From NCBI GenBank assembly GCA_963693315.1, contig OY856187.1, positions 390,160,248 through 390,224,247 on the forward strand: a DNA stretch of 64,000 nt. The letters are read 5' to 3'. This document shows positions 1-12,098 of the stretch, piece by piece (within the stretch, counting starts at the first letter, position 1; every line of letters starts with the position of its first letter). A program made the translations under genes and the position numbers. The DNA is from Diogma glabrata. Taxonomy: Eukaryota > Arthropoda > Insecta > Diptera > Cylindrotomidae. The notes beneath the pieces were generated by a model. That model did no database searches. It was given only the letters and a program-made list of their open reading frames with translations, and had not been told where the DNA came from.

Positions 1-3
1 GAC

Positions 4-342
4 ATGGAATATGAGCAAAGTTATTATACAGCCGTAGCAGAACTTAATAAGATAATTCGAAAATTGGGACTCAATAATGCAAATCTGAATGTGAGCTTCG
101 AGAATCCTCTCAATACAACTCAAGCTGTGGCAGATATACGGCTTCCGAAATTAAATATTCCTCCATTTTCGGGAGATTACACAGAGTGGCAGTCGTTTTA
201 CGATATCTATGTTTCATCGGTTCATGATTCAGCATCGCTGTCAGCAGTACAAAAATTTCAGTACCTGAAAGGATTGCTGCGAGGCAAGGATATAATCCTA
301 AAAGGATTGCTGAGAAGCCGCCAGTTTACTACGTCATTTTAG
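4..342 (+). pseudogene. BEL/Pao gag, N-terminal part (frameshifted)
   Basis: This frame carries the start of the Pao gag (DUF1759) domain, with the typical run LPKLNIPPFSGDYTEWQSF around residues 48-66, which in this family leads into the capsid-like helical region. The frame ends early because a partial local duplication of AAAGGATTGCTG (near 270-285 and 301-312) shifts it; the homologous gag sequence then resumes in another frame by 344. The ATG at 4 may not be the true start, because the 5' end of the element is cut by the window edge. Confidence 0.85.
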
Positions 343-343
343 C

Positions 344-2827
344 ATAACGGAAGCGAACTATATCGAAGCTTTCCAGAAATTAAGACTGCGTTACGATCGG
401 AAACGGCACACTATAAACGCATTCATTAGGAGCTTTCTAGAACAACCATCCATTAACAATGCAAACCATTTCAACATAAGAAAGCTATTGGATACTTCTG
501 ATGAGGTGTTACGAGGCTTAAAGGCAATGGGATCGCAAGGTGAACATCGTGATCCGTGGTTAACTTACATCCTTGTAAGTAAATTGGATGATGAATCAAA
601 GAATCTTTGGGCACAAGCAACAGCAGAAAAAGAGTATCCAACCATTCAAGAGTTGTTCGATTTTTTATTAAAAGGGGGAGACGCTTTAGAATCACTACGA
701 GGTTCAAGTAAGCGAAACTCTAACCGCGATAGCAAAGCATCATCAGTCAAAAGTCATATTGCAGTTCAAGAAATTAAATGTTCTATTTGCCAAGCTGAAG
801 GACATCCAATATATCAATGCCCTGTTTTTAATGGAATGGATGTTCACAAAAGACACGAAATAGCAAAAACAAATAAATACTGCTTCAACTGTTTGAGCGA
901 TAAACATGCCATTTTTAGGTGCTTATCCAAACGACGGTGTCCAACATGCAAAGGAAAACACCACACGCTGCTTCATATAGCTGACGTTGAACTTTCAAAG
1001 CAACCTGAAGAAGCCATTGAGAAACCTACAAGTTCTATCAAGGTATTCACATCTAACTCCGGTCAGACTGATCATGCAGCGCAATCAATTCTTCCAACAG
1101 CTTTCATCAAGGTTATGTGCGCTTCAGGAAAATATGTATACTGTCGAGCTTTTTTGGACTCAGGCTCTCAAGCAAGTTTTATTCCTGAAGCTTGCCTTCA
1201 ACGACTCGGGATTCCCCGACACAATGGAAGAGTAACAGTAAAAGGGCTTGGGCAAGTTGAAGCAGGTACAACTAAAGGGAGGGCCTCAGTTCATATTCAA
1301 CCTCGAAAAGGTCCCGAATTAACGGTAAAAGTATTTGTTTTAAAACGCATTTCAAAGCTTCCACATATCAATATAAACTCAACTTTTTGTGATATTTGGA
1401 AAGGCTTGCCGTTGGCTGATCCTGAGTTTTATAAGGCTAATGATGTCGACATATTAATTGGTATCGATCATTTCTTCAACATACTGAAAGATGGACAAAT
1501 TAAAGGGAACTCAAACGATCCAATTCTGCAGAACACAATTTTTGGATGGCTTGTGGCAGGTTGTACTAACAACAAAAACTCACATGCAGAAGATGCGCTT
1601 TTTGGATTCAATACGAATACTGAGCTTGAACTCAATATAGACGAAACGCTTAAACATTTTTGGGAGCTTGAATCAATTCCAACAGTTGGTTCTATTTTAT
1701 ATCCAGAGGAAAAGCTATGCGAGGACAGTTTTAAGGAAAATCTAGAAAGAAAGCCAGATGGTCGTCTTCAAGTTCGATTGCCCTTCAAAAAACCTCACAC
1801 TGAACTAGGTGGATCACTAAGTAGAGCAATCCAAAGATTAAAGGGATTGGAGCGACGGTTTATTCAAGACAAGGATTTCCATGTTAGTTATAAAAAATTC
1901 ATAGATGAATACTTGTCTCTCGGTCACATGATCGAAGTGCCGCCAACTGTAGTCAAAGACGATGGATTCTTCTTGCCACACTATGGGGTGTTAAAAAAGG
2001 ATAGTTCGACAACTAAACTTCGAGTTGTTTTTGATGGGTCTGCAAAATCTAGTTCTGGAGTGTCCCTCAACGATTGTCTAGCAGTTGGACCCACAGTTCA
2101 ATCTACTTTATACGCCATAATTTTGCGTTTCCGAGAGCATCGAATAGTTTTTTGTGCGGATATAGAAAAAATGTACCGCCAAATTCGTATTCATGACGAT
2201 GACACTAATTTCCAGAAAATTGTTTGGCGAGAAGATTCATCGCAACCCATCCGATACTTTAAGTTGTGTACTGTAACCTATGGATTGGCATCTGCATCAT
2301 ATTTAGCTACGAAAGCTATTAATCAAGTCGCCTGTGATATTATGAATCCCGAACCTGATACAGCGAAAGTTATACAGCAAAATATATATGTAGATGATCT
2401 CATGACTGGTGGAGACACTCTAGATCAAGTGATCAATCTGAAAACAAGCACTAAAACTACACTATTAAAGTACGGGTTCAAGCTACGGAAATGGATATCT
2501 AATTCTCCTGAAGTATTAAAAGACATTCCAGATGAAGACAAAGAATTCCAGATTAAAACTTTTGAGGACACAACTATTAATCAGTCTGTAAAGGTGTTAG
2601 GCTTGCAATATGATCCAACAAAAGATCAGTTTAGTTTTCACGTAGATTTAGCTGCGAGTACGATACCGCTATCCAAACGAAAAATATTATCAGAAGCAGG
2701 GAAGATTTTCGATCCTATGGGTTGGATTGCTCCGGTAAATGTAAAAATAAAAATATTTATTCAACGACTATGGTACCTAAATGTGAATTGGGATGATCCG
2801 TTACCAGAGCCAGAAACCAAAGAGTGA
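344..2827 (+). pseudogene. BEL/Pao gag-pol: gag C-part, zinc knuckles, protease, reverse transcriptase
   Basis: The open frame runs from before 344 (first ATG-like codon at 488) to a TGA at 2825-2827. From 488, residues 98-111 form a CCHC knuckle (CSICQAEGHPIYQC), a second knuckle lies at 132-145, and a Cys/His-rich stretch follows at 151-163. AFLDSGSQ at 221-228 carries the aspartic protease DSG (peptidase A17 family). The reverse transcriptase follows, with YVDD near residue 635. The stop separates the RT from RNase H, but the same frame is open on the far side (2828-4972), so this is a single nonsense lesion rather than a domain boundary. The product would be the retrotransposon polyprotein; as read here it is truncated. 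Confidence 0.92.
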
Positions 2828-4972
2828 GAACTAATTCGATCAACACTTCCCAAAATTCAAGAAGTTTCCATCCCACGATATGTTCAAACATCTCAAGAAT
2901 CCAAGATTGAGCTCCATGGCTTCTGTGATGCCAGCCAGCTTGCATATGCCGCTGTAGTCTATTTCAAGATTATTACCAAAAAGGGAGAAACATTTTGTCA
3001 CTTGATAACCTCAAAAACCAAAGTTGCACCTATAAAGCAACAAAGTCTTCCACGTTTAGAACTATGCGGTGCAGTGTTATTGACCAACTTAGTCAATTTC
3101 GTCAAACGTGAGAGTAATGTGAATGTTCAGGATATTTACTTGTGGACAGACTCCACAATCGTGCTAGATTGGCTTTCATCTCATCCTCGTCGCTGGCCCA
3201 CCTTTGTTGCCAATCGTACGTCGCAGGTGCTATCATTGTTTGGTAGAACACATTGGTATCACGTGCCTTCACCTCAAAACCCAGCTGACATAGCTTCGAG
3301 AGGGCTTTTTCCTCACGAACTAAAATGCAATGCACTTTGGTGGAACGGACCTGATTGGTTAACCCAGCCAAATGAAAGTTGGCCACCACAAAAAATAAAT
3401 TATGCACATTTTCAAGCAAATGCAAATATAAGCTGTACCACCACTATAGAATATGACGTCCTCGACAACCTAATTTCTAAGCATTCATCTTTCCACAAAA
3501 TTCAAAGAATAATGGCATATGTATTAAGATTTATCGCAGCTTTAAAAAAGCAACGATTAGCTGGAAGCAACCAATTATTTGTAAATCGAGAAGAACTCTA
3601 CGAATCATTATTCATCATATGCCGATATGACCAGCGAAAGTATTTCTTACCAGAGCTAACTGACGTCAAAGTATCTCAAATGGTCAAGCCCAGCAGTAAT
3701 TTAAAATCACTCAGTCCATTTATTGATGATTCTGGAGTTTTAAGAGTTGGAGGCAGATTGGAGAATTACAACTCGTCATTTTCTACAAGGCACCCAATTA
3801 TTTTATCATCCAAGTCCCCTGTATCTAAACTAATTATTGAAGAGATGCATCGAAACAATAAACACGCTGGACCATCGTTGTTACTCGCTTTATCAAGACA
3901 GCAATACTGGATACCTGGAACCAAAAATTTGATACGTCAAGTAATTCACAATTGTGTTAAATGCGTAAGGCAGAAGGCAACAAATGAGACACAGTTGATG
4001 GGTAACTTACCCAGTTATAGGCTTGAGCTGATTCGTCCATTTATTAAAGTGGGAGTAGACTATGCGGGGCCATTGCAAATTCATTTGACTAAAGGAAGGG
4101 GTCAGAAAAACTACAAAGCATATATATGTTTATTCATCTGCCTTAGTACAAAAGCAATACACATTGAATTGGTGACTGACCTCAGCAGTGATGCATTTCT
4201 TGCTGCTCTAAAACGCTTTGTTGCTCGTCGTGGATGTTGCCAGGAGATCTACAGCGATAACGGCTCCAATTTTATTGGCGCAAACAACCAACTTCAATAC
4301 TCTTTTAGCAATTGTATTAAACTATCTAATGAAATTTCTCATTTTTGTTCCAGAAACGCCATTAATTGGCATTTTATACCACCTAATGCACCTCATTTTG
4401 GTGGTATTTGGGAATCTGCTATCAAGTCTACTAAGTTCCATCTGCGACGTGTTATTGGCGATACTATTTTAACCATGGAAGAAATGATCACTCTCCTTAC
4501 AGAAATTGAGAGCATTCTAAATTCCCGCCCATTGTGTGTGTTGTCATCTGAAGAAATTGATGCTCTTACACCGTCACACTTCCTTATTGGACAAGCAACT
4601 ACAAAGATACCTGAATGTGACGTCAGTCATCTTAAACCATCACATCTATCCCGTTGGCAGATGCTACAATATATGCAACAACATTTCTGGAAGCGATGGA
4701 ACCTGGAATACATCACATCCCTACAACAAAAAGTAAAATGGCTAAAACAAAATTCGTCCATAAATATTAATGACATTGTAGTGATCAAAGAAGATAACAT
4801 TCCTGTGTGTAAATGGCTGCTGGGTAAAATAATCAAATTGCATCCTGGATCCGATGGTTTCACCAGAGTAGTCACATTAAAAACTAAAAACGGAGAGTTA
4901 AAGAGACCACTTTCAAAACTTGCACGACTTCCTGTTGAACCCAGCTGTTCAAAGCCGGCGGTATGTTCATAA
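2828..4972 (+). pseudogene. BEL/Pao pol: RNase H, integrase, DUF5641-like C-terminus
   Basis: The pol frame continues immediately after the TGA at 2825-2827; the first internal ATG is at 3002. It shows the RNase H segment (LPRLELCGA, then LWTDSTIVLDWL), an integrase zinc-binding domain (H..H..C..C ending in NCVKCVRQ), and the integrase core with VDYAGP, YSDNGSNF and the catalytic-Glu segment GGIWESAIKS. The last ~100 codons match the DUF5641 domain that closes BEL/Pao polyproteins. The stop TAA (4970-4972) lies just inside the predicted 3' LTR, a normal overlap in this group. No further lesion is seen in this half. Confidence 0.92.
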
Positions 4973-5369
4973 GCAACTATAATAAAATAAAATAACTTAA
5001 ATTAAATTAATTAACACTTTAAAAATAATTGAAAAACCTAAAGAAAAAAATATTTGTACTTCTATCTTGTCAATATTATTTATTGTTTATTTTTATTAAA
5101 CATCATAACAGTATTATTCATGGTAGGTGAATTCTTGTATGATGTTTATTTTGTACTAAAAAGTATTGCATTCTTCGTAGATTGTTATAACATACAGGAA
5201 TTCATCTACAATCGAAAATTCGAAAATGAAAAATCATTTTTTTTTTATTAACTTTGTAACTTAGATTTGTATTATATAAATTCAATTATATTTGTGATTT
5301 CATATCAAGTAAACGTGTACAAAATATAAAATTAAAATTTAATAAAAGGATTTAAATTTATTTATAACA
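4964..5369 (+). repeat. Probable 3' LTR of BEL/Pao copy 1
   Basis: A TGTT directly follows a GC/purine-rich stretch near the end of pol, and a matching AACA occurs at 5366-5369, giving a 406-bp TG...CA unit of normal size for the group. It is AT-rich and has AATAAA-type signals near its 3' end. The 5' LTR is outside the window, so the boundaries rest on the terminal dinucleotides alone. Confidence 0.5.
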
Positions 5370-5999
5370 TCCACACATTTTTTATATGATATCTACACAT
5401 CCGCGTGGGAATAAACGCACAGCATCTACAACGATACTCATCGGTCTGTGCCCCATCAGTTCAAACATGAGAAATGCGCCTCAGGAATTAAGAGTTATCT
5501 CAAAATTGTTGTGGCTTATCTTATCGTATTTTAAAATTTGTTGCATACCATTTATAATATTACTTCGGTCTGAAAGACCTAAGTATTACATTCATGAGCT
5601 CAAAGTGAAATTCTTACCCCCACTTTTTTTGACATTTCTCGACGTTTTAGGACTTCCTGATTCTAAAAAAGCAAAAAAAAAAAAAATGTATGTCTGTCTG
5701 TCGGCCGGCCGTCCGGCCGTCTGGCCGTCCGGCCGGCCGGCCGGCCGTCATTACCTACGCTGCAGGGAAAACCACTGGAGGGATTTCAAAAATTTTTTTT
5801 TCTAAAAATAGGTATACTCAAGGGACAGGTCCGAAAGGACGCTGTGTTCGATAACTGTACCGGAAGTGTGTCAAAAAAATCATTATGTGTGTCAAAACAA
5901 GGAAATTTGCATATTTTTGGCTTAAAAAACGTTCATTTTAAGTGATTACGAGTAGGAACATTGAATTTGGAGAAATCTTGATGGTCGGGATTGGTATGT
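5370..5999. other. Non-coding stretch with a GGCC/GTCC-rich microsatellite
   Basis: No gene is supported here. At 5694-5749 the AT-rich background is broken by TGTCTG steps passing into a CGGCCGGCCGTC-type repeat of about 55 bp, the most GC-rich tract of the left part. The open frame across it reads low-complexity residues and looks accidental. Confidence 0.6.
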
Positions 6000-6640
6000 G
6001 AGATCAAAAACTAGATTATTGCATTATAAGTTTGTCAAAAAAAAGTTGTCAAGTGTGTCAAAAGAAAGATTTTTATTTATTTTTTTACCTTTTTTTTTGG
6101 AAAAAATATAAAATTAATTGTTTGTTTGAAATGAAGTTTTATTATTATTATTGAGAATTATGGCATTATAAGTTTGTCAAAAAAGTGTTGTCAAGTGTGT
6201 CAAAAGAAAGATTTTTATTTTTTTTTACCCAATTTTTTGGAAATAAAATTGTTTATTTGAAATGAAATTTTATTATTATTATTGAGAATTATGGCATTAT
6301 AAGTTTGTCAACAAAATGTTGTCAAGTGTGTCAAAAGATTTTGATTTAGTTTTTTACCCAATTTTTTGGAAAAAAAATAAATTGTTTGTTTGAAATGAAA
6401 TTTTATTATTATTATTGAGAATTATGGCATTATAAGTTTGTCAAAAAATGTTGTCAAGTGTGTCAAAAGAAAGGTTTTTATTTATTTTTTACCCAATTTT
6501 TTTTAGAAAAAAATAAAATTAATAGTTCGTATGACATGATATTTTATTATTATTATAGAGAATTATGGCATTATAAGTTTGACAAAAAATAATGTCAAGT
6601 GTGTCAAAAAATGATTTCATTTAATTTTTTAGCCAATATT
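6000..6640. repeat. Tandem repeat, unit about 131-142 bp, ~4.7 copies
   Basis: The marker GGCATTATAAGTTTG recurs at about 6019 (first copy slightly changed), 6161, 6292, 6425 and 6566, giving spacings of 142, 131, 133 and 141 bp. Each unit also has GTTGTCAAGTGTGTCAAAAG, a T-rich tract and a run of ATT triplets. Unit length varies mainly in the A and T runs. No coding potential. Confidence 0.9.
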
Positions 6641-6699
6641 TTGGGAACAAAAGTGTAGCTGTTTTTATGACGTAAATGTAATTTAAAATGAAATTGGAC

Positions 6700-7110
6700 A
6701 TGGAAATTTTTGAATTTGTTGTAGTTTTTGAAATATTTGGGGAATTTTGAAAAAGTTTGTATTTTTGATTTTGTAATAATTTTTGCAATATTTTTAGAAT
6801 TTCGGCAAAAGTTTTAATTTTTGATTTTGTAAGAATTTTTGAAATATTTTTAGAATTTTGAAAAATTTTTAATTTTGATATTGTTATAATTTTTGGAATT
6901 TTGAAAAAAGTTTGAATTTTTGATTTTGTAATAATTTTTGCAATATGTTTAGAATTTTGGAAAAAGTTTGAATTTTTAAGAATTTTTGAAATATTATTGG
7001 AATTTAGAAAAAATTTAAATATTTGATTTTATTCTAATTTTTGTAATATTTTTGAAATTTTGAAAAAGTTTGATTTTATTTAATTTAACAATATTTTTGG
7101 AATTTTGATT
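6700..7110. repeat. Degenerate AT-rich tandem repeat, unit ~60-70 bp
   Basis: The phrase GAATTTTGAAAAAGTTTGAATTTTTG, with variants, recurs about six times, each copy followed by a TTTTGTAATAATTTTTGCAATATTTTTAG-like segment (shown here only in outline). Copies have drifted in length and sequence. It abuts the 131-142-bp array on its left. Confidence 0.7.
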
Positions 7111-7410
7111 ATAATTTTCCGGCAACGTATTGATGTTTCGTGTTAGTTTTGTAATAAATTTTTAAACAGAGATAAAAAACTTGTACTTCAACAAAGAGTT
7201 ATGTTTGATGTACATCGCTGCCCAAAACTAAAAACCATGTCCTCGTGAAAGTTTTTTGCCGAAAACTATATCAAAATTCTTAACCCAGACCGAAGTCTTG
7301 ATATCTCAGAGCTGTGAGATTTCAGCCCCTCCATATTTTGATTTTAAATTTGTTCTTCCTCAATTGAATTAAAATACTTTGTTTATTATTAAATATCTAC
7401 ATATTTTAGA

Positions 7411-7497
7411 CTAGCCCCATCTTCAGGATCATAAAACTATCAAAAATATTAAAATTATTACTGTTGGATTTATTATCCTGAAGATGGCCCTAGCCCG
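7411..7497. repeat. Short hairpin / MITE-like inverted repeat
   Basis: CTAGCCCCATCTTCAGGAT near 7412 is mirrored by ATCCTGAAGATGGCCCTAG near 7476-7495, enclosing about 45 bp of AT-rich sequence. The CTGAAGATG core also occurs in the 3' region of the Penelope-like element at 18561, so the hairpin may be a derived fragment of such an element; that link is an inference. Confidence 0.6.
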
Positions 7498-7764
7498 TAA
7501 TTTGTATATCTGTGCGTTCTTCATCCATGACATTTGACATATTTCGTTTTGTATTTTAAAATAAAATGATAGCTTTTATTCGAAATTTTACTTTAAGATA
7601 TTCAAATTAAACAAAATTTATAAAAACTAAAGTTTAAATTAATATTCAGGATTTTGTGAGCAATTAAACTCAAGTAACTATGGAATTAATTTGAATTTTT
7701 CCAATTCAAAGGTATGGTTGGAAATATCTCAGAAAAAAACTCAGTTTTTCTCATTTACGTGTTC

Positions 7765-7853
7765 GGTTGGGATTCGAACTCGTAACCTCATCAGTGCCAA
7801 ACTGACGTGTTCAATTCCTTTGGCAGACACGTTTAACCACTACGCCACCACGG
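7765..7853 (-). repeat. tRNA-like head of the ~530-bp repeat, copy 1
   Basis: Read on the minus strand this has a box A-like GTGGCGTAGTGGTTAAACG and, about 50 bp later, a box B-like GAGTTCGAATCCC, the spacing of an internal RNA polymerase III promoter. No pairing acceptor stem was found, so it is called tRNA-derived rather than a functional tRNA. Confidence 0.6.
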
Positions 7854-8490
7854 CGATGATATTTCTAAGTTGAAACTTCATCATCAGTTATCTTACTTAA
7901 GTTGAATTTCTCAATCGTCAATTAGACATAATTTTTTATGGAAATTTAATTCATTTTGAATGAAGATTTTTTGCGTTGAATTTTCTTGACAGTACTATTG
8001 TGTGAATTCATAGAATGTGTAATATTTCTATTATAGTCAACATTCTAAGTCACGAATGTATAGTCATTATTGATTGTTTCCAATCAATTCGAAAATCAAT
8101 GATCGACACTTGGTCAATTATTGTCATATATGCGCGCTTGCATATTTGTCAACATTTTGGGGAATTTTATTTATTCAGGATTTTGTGAGCAATTAAACTC
8201 AAGTAACTATGGAATTAATTTGAATTTTTCCAATTCAAAGGTATGGTTGGAAATATCTCAGGAAAAACTCAGTTTTGGGATTCGAACTCGTAACCTTTCA
8301 AATTAAGTGCCAAACCTACACATTCTATGAATTCACACAATAGTACTGTCAAGAAAATTCAATGCAAAATATCTGCATTCAAAATGAATAAAATTTCCAT
8401 AAAAAAACTATGTTTAACTGACGATTGAGAAATTCAACTTAAGTAAGATAACTGATGATGAAGTTTCAACTTAGAAATATCATCGTCTTA

Positions 8491-8574
8491 GTGGCGTAGT
8501 GGCTAAACGTGTCTGCCAAAGGAATTGAACTCGTCAGTTTGGCACTGATGAGGTTACGAGTTCGAATCCCAACC
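8491..8574 (+). repeat. tRNA-like head of the ~530-bp repeat, copy 2
   Basis: On the plus strand box A-like GTGGCGTAGTGGCTAAACG is followed by box B-like GAGTTCGAATCCC and CAACC. It is the inverted partner of the copy at 7765-7853 and differs from it at only a few positions. As with copy 1, the flanks do not form an acceptor stem. Confidence 0.6.
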
Positions 8575-8930
8575 GAAACACGTAAAAGAGAAAAAAAGGG
8601 TTTTTTTCTGAGATATTTCCAACCATGCCTTTGAATTGGAAAAATTCAAATTAATTCCATAGTTACTTGAGTTTAATTGCTCACAAAATCCTGAATAAAT
8701 AAAATTCCCCAAAATGTTGGCAAATATGCAAGCGCGCATATATGACAATAATTGACCAAGCGTCGATCATTGATTTTCGCATTGATTGGAAAACAATCAA
8801 TAATGACTATACAGTATACACTCGTGACTTAGAATGTTGACTATAATAGAAATATTACACATTCTATGAATTCACACAATATTACTGTCAAGAAAATTCA
8901 ATGCAAAAAATCTTCGTTTAAATTAATGTT

Positions 8931-10310
8931 TTACAAAACAATTACATATTAGTATTTGTGCAGTAGTTTATTCATAAAAATGAAGTGTTGCATTAAAATA
9001 TGTACAAATAATCTTAAATAAACTGATATTTGATCATCGAATTCCATATCAATGATTAGAATATTTTTACTAATACTATGCATAAAAAGGGTTTAGAATG
9101 ATGTTTTAACAAAAATATAAAGTATTTACTTTACAAAAACTGTTATTTTCTAGTTTAATTTTATATATTATTACCCTACGTAAATGTCATTTTCTTAATC
9201 CATCGTTGTCAAACCAAATTTCAAACGCTATCACAGCCGAATGTAAGGTGTTCTTAAAGTAATTCAATATGATTAAAATTTGTGTTGTATGGACAATTAA
9301 AAATATTTATATATGGAAATATAAGGAAATATTTTATCCAAACATATTAGGCTTTTAAATTTATATGTAACATTTATTATTTCTTTTATTTGTTTTGAAA
9401 ATATAAATATGCAAATTGTAAACAGTACCGCCCAGCTAGAATGCAAACACTATACTAAAAATTAGATGCTGCATTCAAAATGTCTAGTTACTCTTCCATA
9501 GATATTTATTCAATGACTTAACACAAAAAGTAGCACTTCAGCTCCTAATTAAATAATATACTATTTGCCTTCAAATGGTTTTCTTTAATTTTGTTTTTAT
9601 TGCATGGACCTAATTTTTACTATTTCATTCATTACTTTTAAAATTTATCAATTACCAAAAAAAATTGTCTAGTTTTCTTTTCCATAGAATTTTAATATTT
9701 ATTATCCATACTCAACATAAAAAAATATACACATTCAAAATATCATATATACACAATCATAAACATCATAAACATCCTATAACTGATTTTGTTATTCTAA
9801 TTTCAAAACTGTGCACACGTTTAATGTATCTGTGAATAGCTTTATTCAAAATTTCGTTAATACTTGTAAAAAATAATATTTTGGTGCACAGAATTTCAAA
9901 ACTGTTCAGACTTTTCATGGTATATGTGCATTATATTTCAAAACATTGTAGCAATCAATAGTATGGGTAATATTTTGTGAACAAAAATTAAAAATGAACA
10001 GTAGCAGTACTAATACTTTTGTGTGTTTCGTTTCCTTATTTTTAATTTGTGTGTATTGAGATTTAAAGTTGAAAAGAGAATACATGTTTTATATGTTTAA
10101 ATTTGTATGCATATATGGAGAAATGAATGAAAGCAAATATTTGAAACACTGGACAAAAAGAAAGAAATTTGATGTTCATAAAATATTATTTTAAACGGTT
10201 TAATTCAATTTAAATTGTTAATTGATGTTGGGTTTTGCTCCCTTATTTTCGTGATAAATTGAGCGCCCTGTTTTACTGTGCACTTTTGTACAACACAGGA
10301 CCGGCCCTGA
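8931..10310. other. AT-rich non-coding stretch
   Basis: No gene, RNA or boundary could be supported. The only recognisable item is a 45-bp fragment at 9516-9560 (ACACAAAAAGTAGCACTTC then AGCTCCTAATTAAAT), a partial copy of the palindromic MITE arm described at 10511-10628. Confidence 0.6.
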
Positions 10311-10640
10311 CCATGACAACAAAAAATAATTTTATTCTCATATTATGAAATTTTGAAAAGGTTGCTTTGATAAAACAATTTTATTCATACAAATTTAAAT
10401 GTTTTTTCTCTTTTTGGGATTTTGGACGATACAAATTCATATTTATAAAAAGTTTGATGTATTAATTTCATATTTATAAAAAATTCAAACGTTCGCCGAA
10501 AAAATAGTGTATTTAATTCGGAGCTAAAGCGACTTTTTGTGTTTCGTCTATAATTGTCGGCCTCCCTGCGGTCGACCGTCAAACTATAGACTCAACACAA
10601 AAAGTATCACTTTAGCTCCTAATTAAATAATGTACTATTT
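10311..10640. mobile_element. Repeat family copy with palindromic MITE core (copy 1)
   Basis: From CCATGACAAC to the end of the palindrome this segment matches 46863-47162 in reverse complement. Its core at 10511-10628 is an imperfect palindrome: ATTTAATTCGGAGCTAAAG on the left and CTTTAGCTCCTAATTAAAT on the right, around a short GC-rich middle. This looks like a small terminal-inverted-repeat element embedded in, or forming the end of, a larger dispersed repeat. An open frame on the minus strand here is chance. Confidence 0.75.
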
Positions 10641-10683
10641 TTAATCGCAATATCTGTTTATTTCTATGAAGTCTAATTATTTT

Positions 10684-10730
10684 GCTGCCTAGGCAGCAAA
10701 GTACTTGCTTTGCTGCCTAGGCAGGAAAAG
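10684..10730. repeat. Tandem palindrome TTTGCTGCCTAGGCAGCAAAG
   Basis: TTGCTGCCTAGGCAGCAA is a perfect palindrome at about 10682-10699 and is partly repeated ~27 bp later (GCTTTGCTGCCTAGGCAGGAA). CCTAGG is its centre. A related but diverged GCTGCCGCTAG segment lies at about 47239, close to the second copy of the neighbouring repeat family, so the two probably travelled together. Confidence 0.6.
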
Positions 10731-10740
10731 TGTCACTTTG

Positions 10741-12098
10741 CTGACTGAAATAAGTCTGCAAAATTTATATTTGCTGTCTATCGGAGAAAAATAATTTTTA
10801 TTAAACTAAGTATAGACTTAAAATTAATCAAGCTTCAAATAGAAAAAAAATTAAAAACAGACTACATCAACGAATCCCTTTTTAAAAAATCAGATCAAAA
10901 ATAAACAAACTATCTTTTTTGCCTAATAATTTGATATAAAATTGATAATTTCATGACGGACCCTAACTTTTAGTCGCCATTTGCAACTTATTAATAAAAT
11001 CAAAATCAGTTATTTCTTTTTGTGCAAGGTATGAGGCAATGAAATCAAAATCTGTTGACAATAAAAATAACAATGACAAGACACCCCTCTTTTATTTATT
11101 TTTTTAATATATATAATATCTACATTTAAAAAAAAAAAAAAACTAAAAAGGAAAATGAAATAGAAAATTTAGACAATGAAAATGATTCTGATTTTTGTGC
11201 CTTTAAGCTTTTATTAGGTTAGGTTTTGAAGCTAAAATAGGGATGAGTTCTATTGTTTTGTTTAAATATTGGATGAGGGTATCTTCATTTAAAAGTGAAT
11301 GACATAATAATCGTCGGCTATGTTTTTGAGTTAATTTTTATCTTTCTAATAAATATTGCATTGACATATGTGCTCAGTGACTGCCATTTTAATATTTTGG
11401 TTTACGATGTGTATTGAAATAATGGATAACTTTTTGTTATGACAGTTTTAAACTAGCTCTTAGTTTGAGAATAAATTATTAAAATTCAGATTCAAAACAA
11501 AATAATGATCCAATAAAATTAACTGAATACTTGAAATGTGGTGATTTTGAAACAACAATGTGATTTGGAAAACATAAATTGTTGATTATCAAAAAATTAA
11601 ATTCTAATAATAGTATTCCCGTGTGACTATTGCTTGAAATACAATGTCTATAATAAAAGTAAATCAACCAAATTAATTTTAAGAAGTAACAGTTGCACTT
11701 ACAGGTTAAAGTAATTGTGTTGTTATCGCTCTTAAAATATTTTCACTGTAATGTTCCATATGTTGCTTTCGAAGTGTACATTCTTTTAAATTCGGATGTT
11801 GGGTTGGGATGCTTAATTTTGTAATTTTACAAAAGATATTTTTTTCTTCAATTCTTAGATGTGTATGAGAAAGGTGTTCAAAGGGGTAAATTTAAGATAG
11901 TTCTTTGAAGTATATTAAACAAAATTCTTTAGTTAGTATTATTTAGTGAGGGAATCCTAATTGTTGTTTTTCTGTCAATAAAGAGAATCTTCATCATTTA
12001 AATTTAACTTAAAAATGATTTCGTTTTGGTCCATATTTTCGTACGATCTTTGTGTAGACTTAATTCTGTGTTTACTTATTGGATACAACCCAATCTGC
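10741..12098. other. AT-rich non-coding stretch
   Basis: No gene, RNA, tandem array or inverted repeat was found. Short open frames have AT-driven composition and no domain signal. Confidence 0.5.

Larger units (their letters stand above)
1..5369 (+). mobile_element. BEL/Pao LTR retrotransposon, copy 1 (5' end outside window)
   Basis: The window opens inside a BEL/Pao element. In order on the plus strand it shows a DUF1759-type gag, CCHC zinc knuckles, an aspartic protease with a DSG triad, reverse transcriptase with YVDD, RNase H, an HHCC integrase zinc-binding domain, the integrase core and a C-terminal DUF5641-like domain, followed by a probable 3' LTR. This domain order is diagnostic for the Pao/BEL group. 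The 5' LTR and first gag codons lie left of base 1, so the age of the copy cannot be read from its LTRs. Two lesions are visible: a frameshift near 300-343 and an in-frame TGA at 2825-2827. Confidence 0.95.
7640..8930. repeat. Mixed-orientation repeat (~530-bp unit) carrying tRNA-like segments
   Basis: The stretch beginning ATTCAGGATTTTGTGAGC occurs in the same orientation at 7644 and 8171, giving a unit of about 527 bp. At about 8325 the orientation flips, and 8325-8930 is the reverse complement of a whole unit. Each complete unit includes a tRNA-like part (7765-7853 minus; 8491-8574 plus) and a GACAGTA-TATTGTGTGAATTC segment. The remnant at 8270-8320 has lost most of its tRNA-like part. The layout suggests a tRNA-related SINE or satellite unit that was tandemly and then invertedly duplicated. 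There are no protein-coding signs. Confidence 0.85.

Noticed and set aside
7765..8574. Functional tRNA genes
   Set aside because: Box A and box B-like motifs are present but no acceptor-stem pairing could be found in the flanks.
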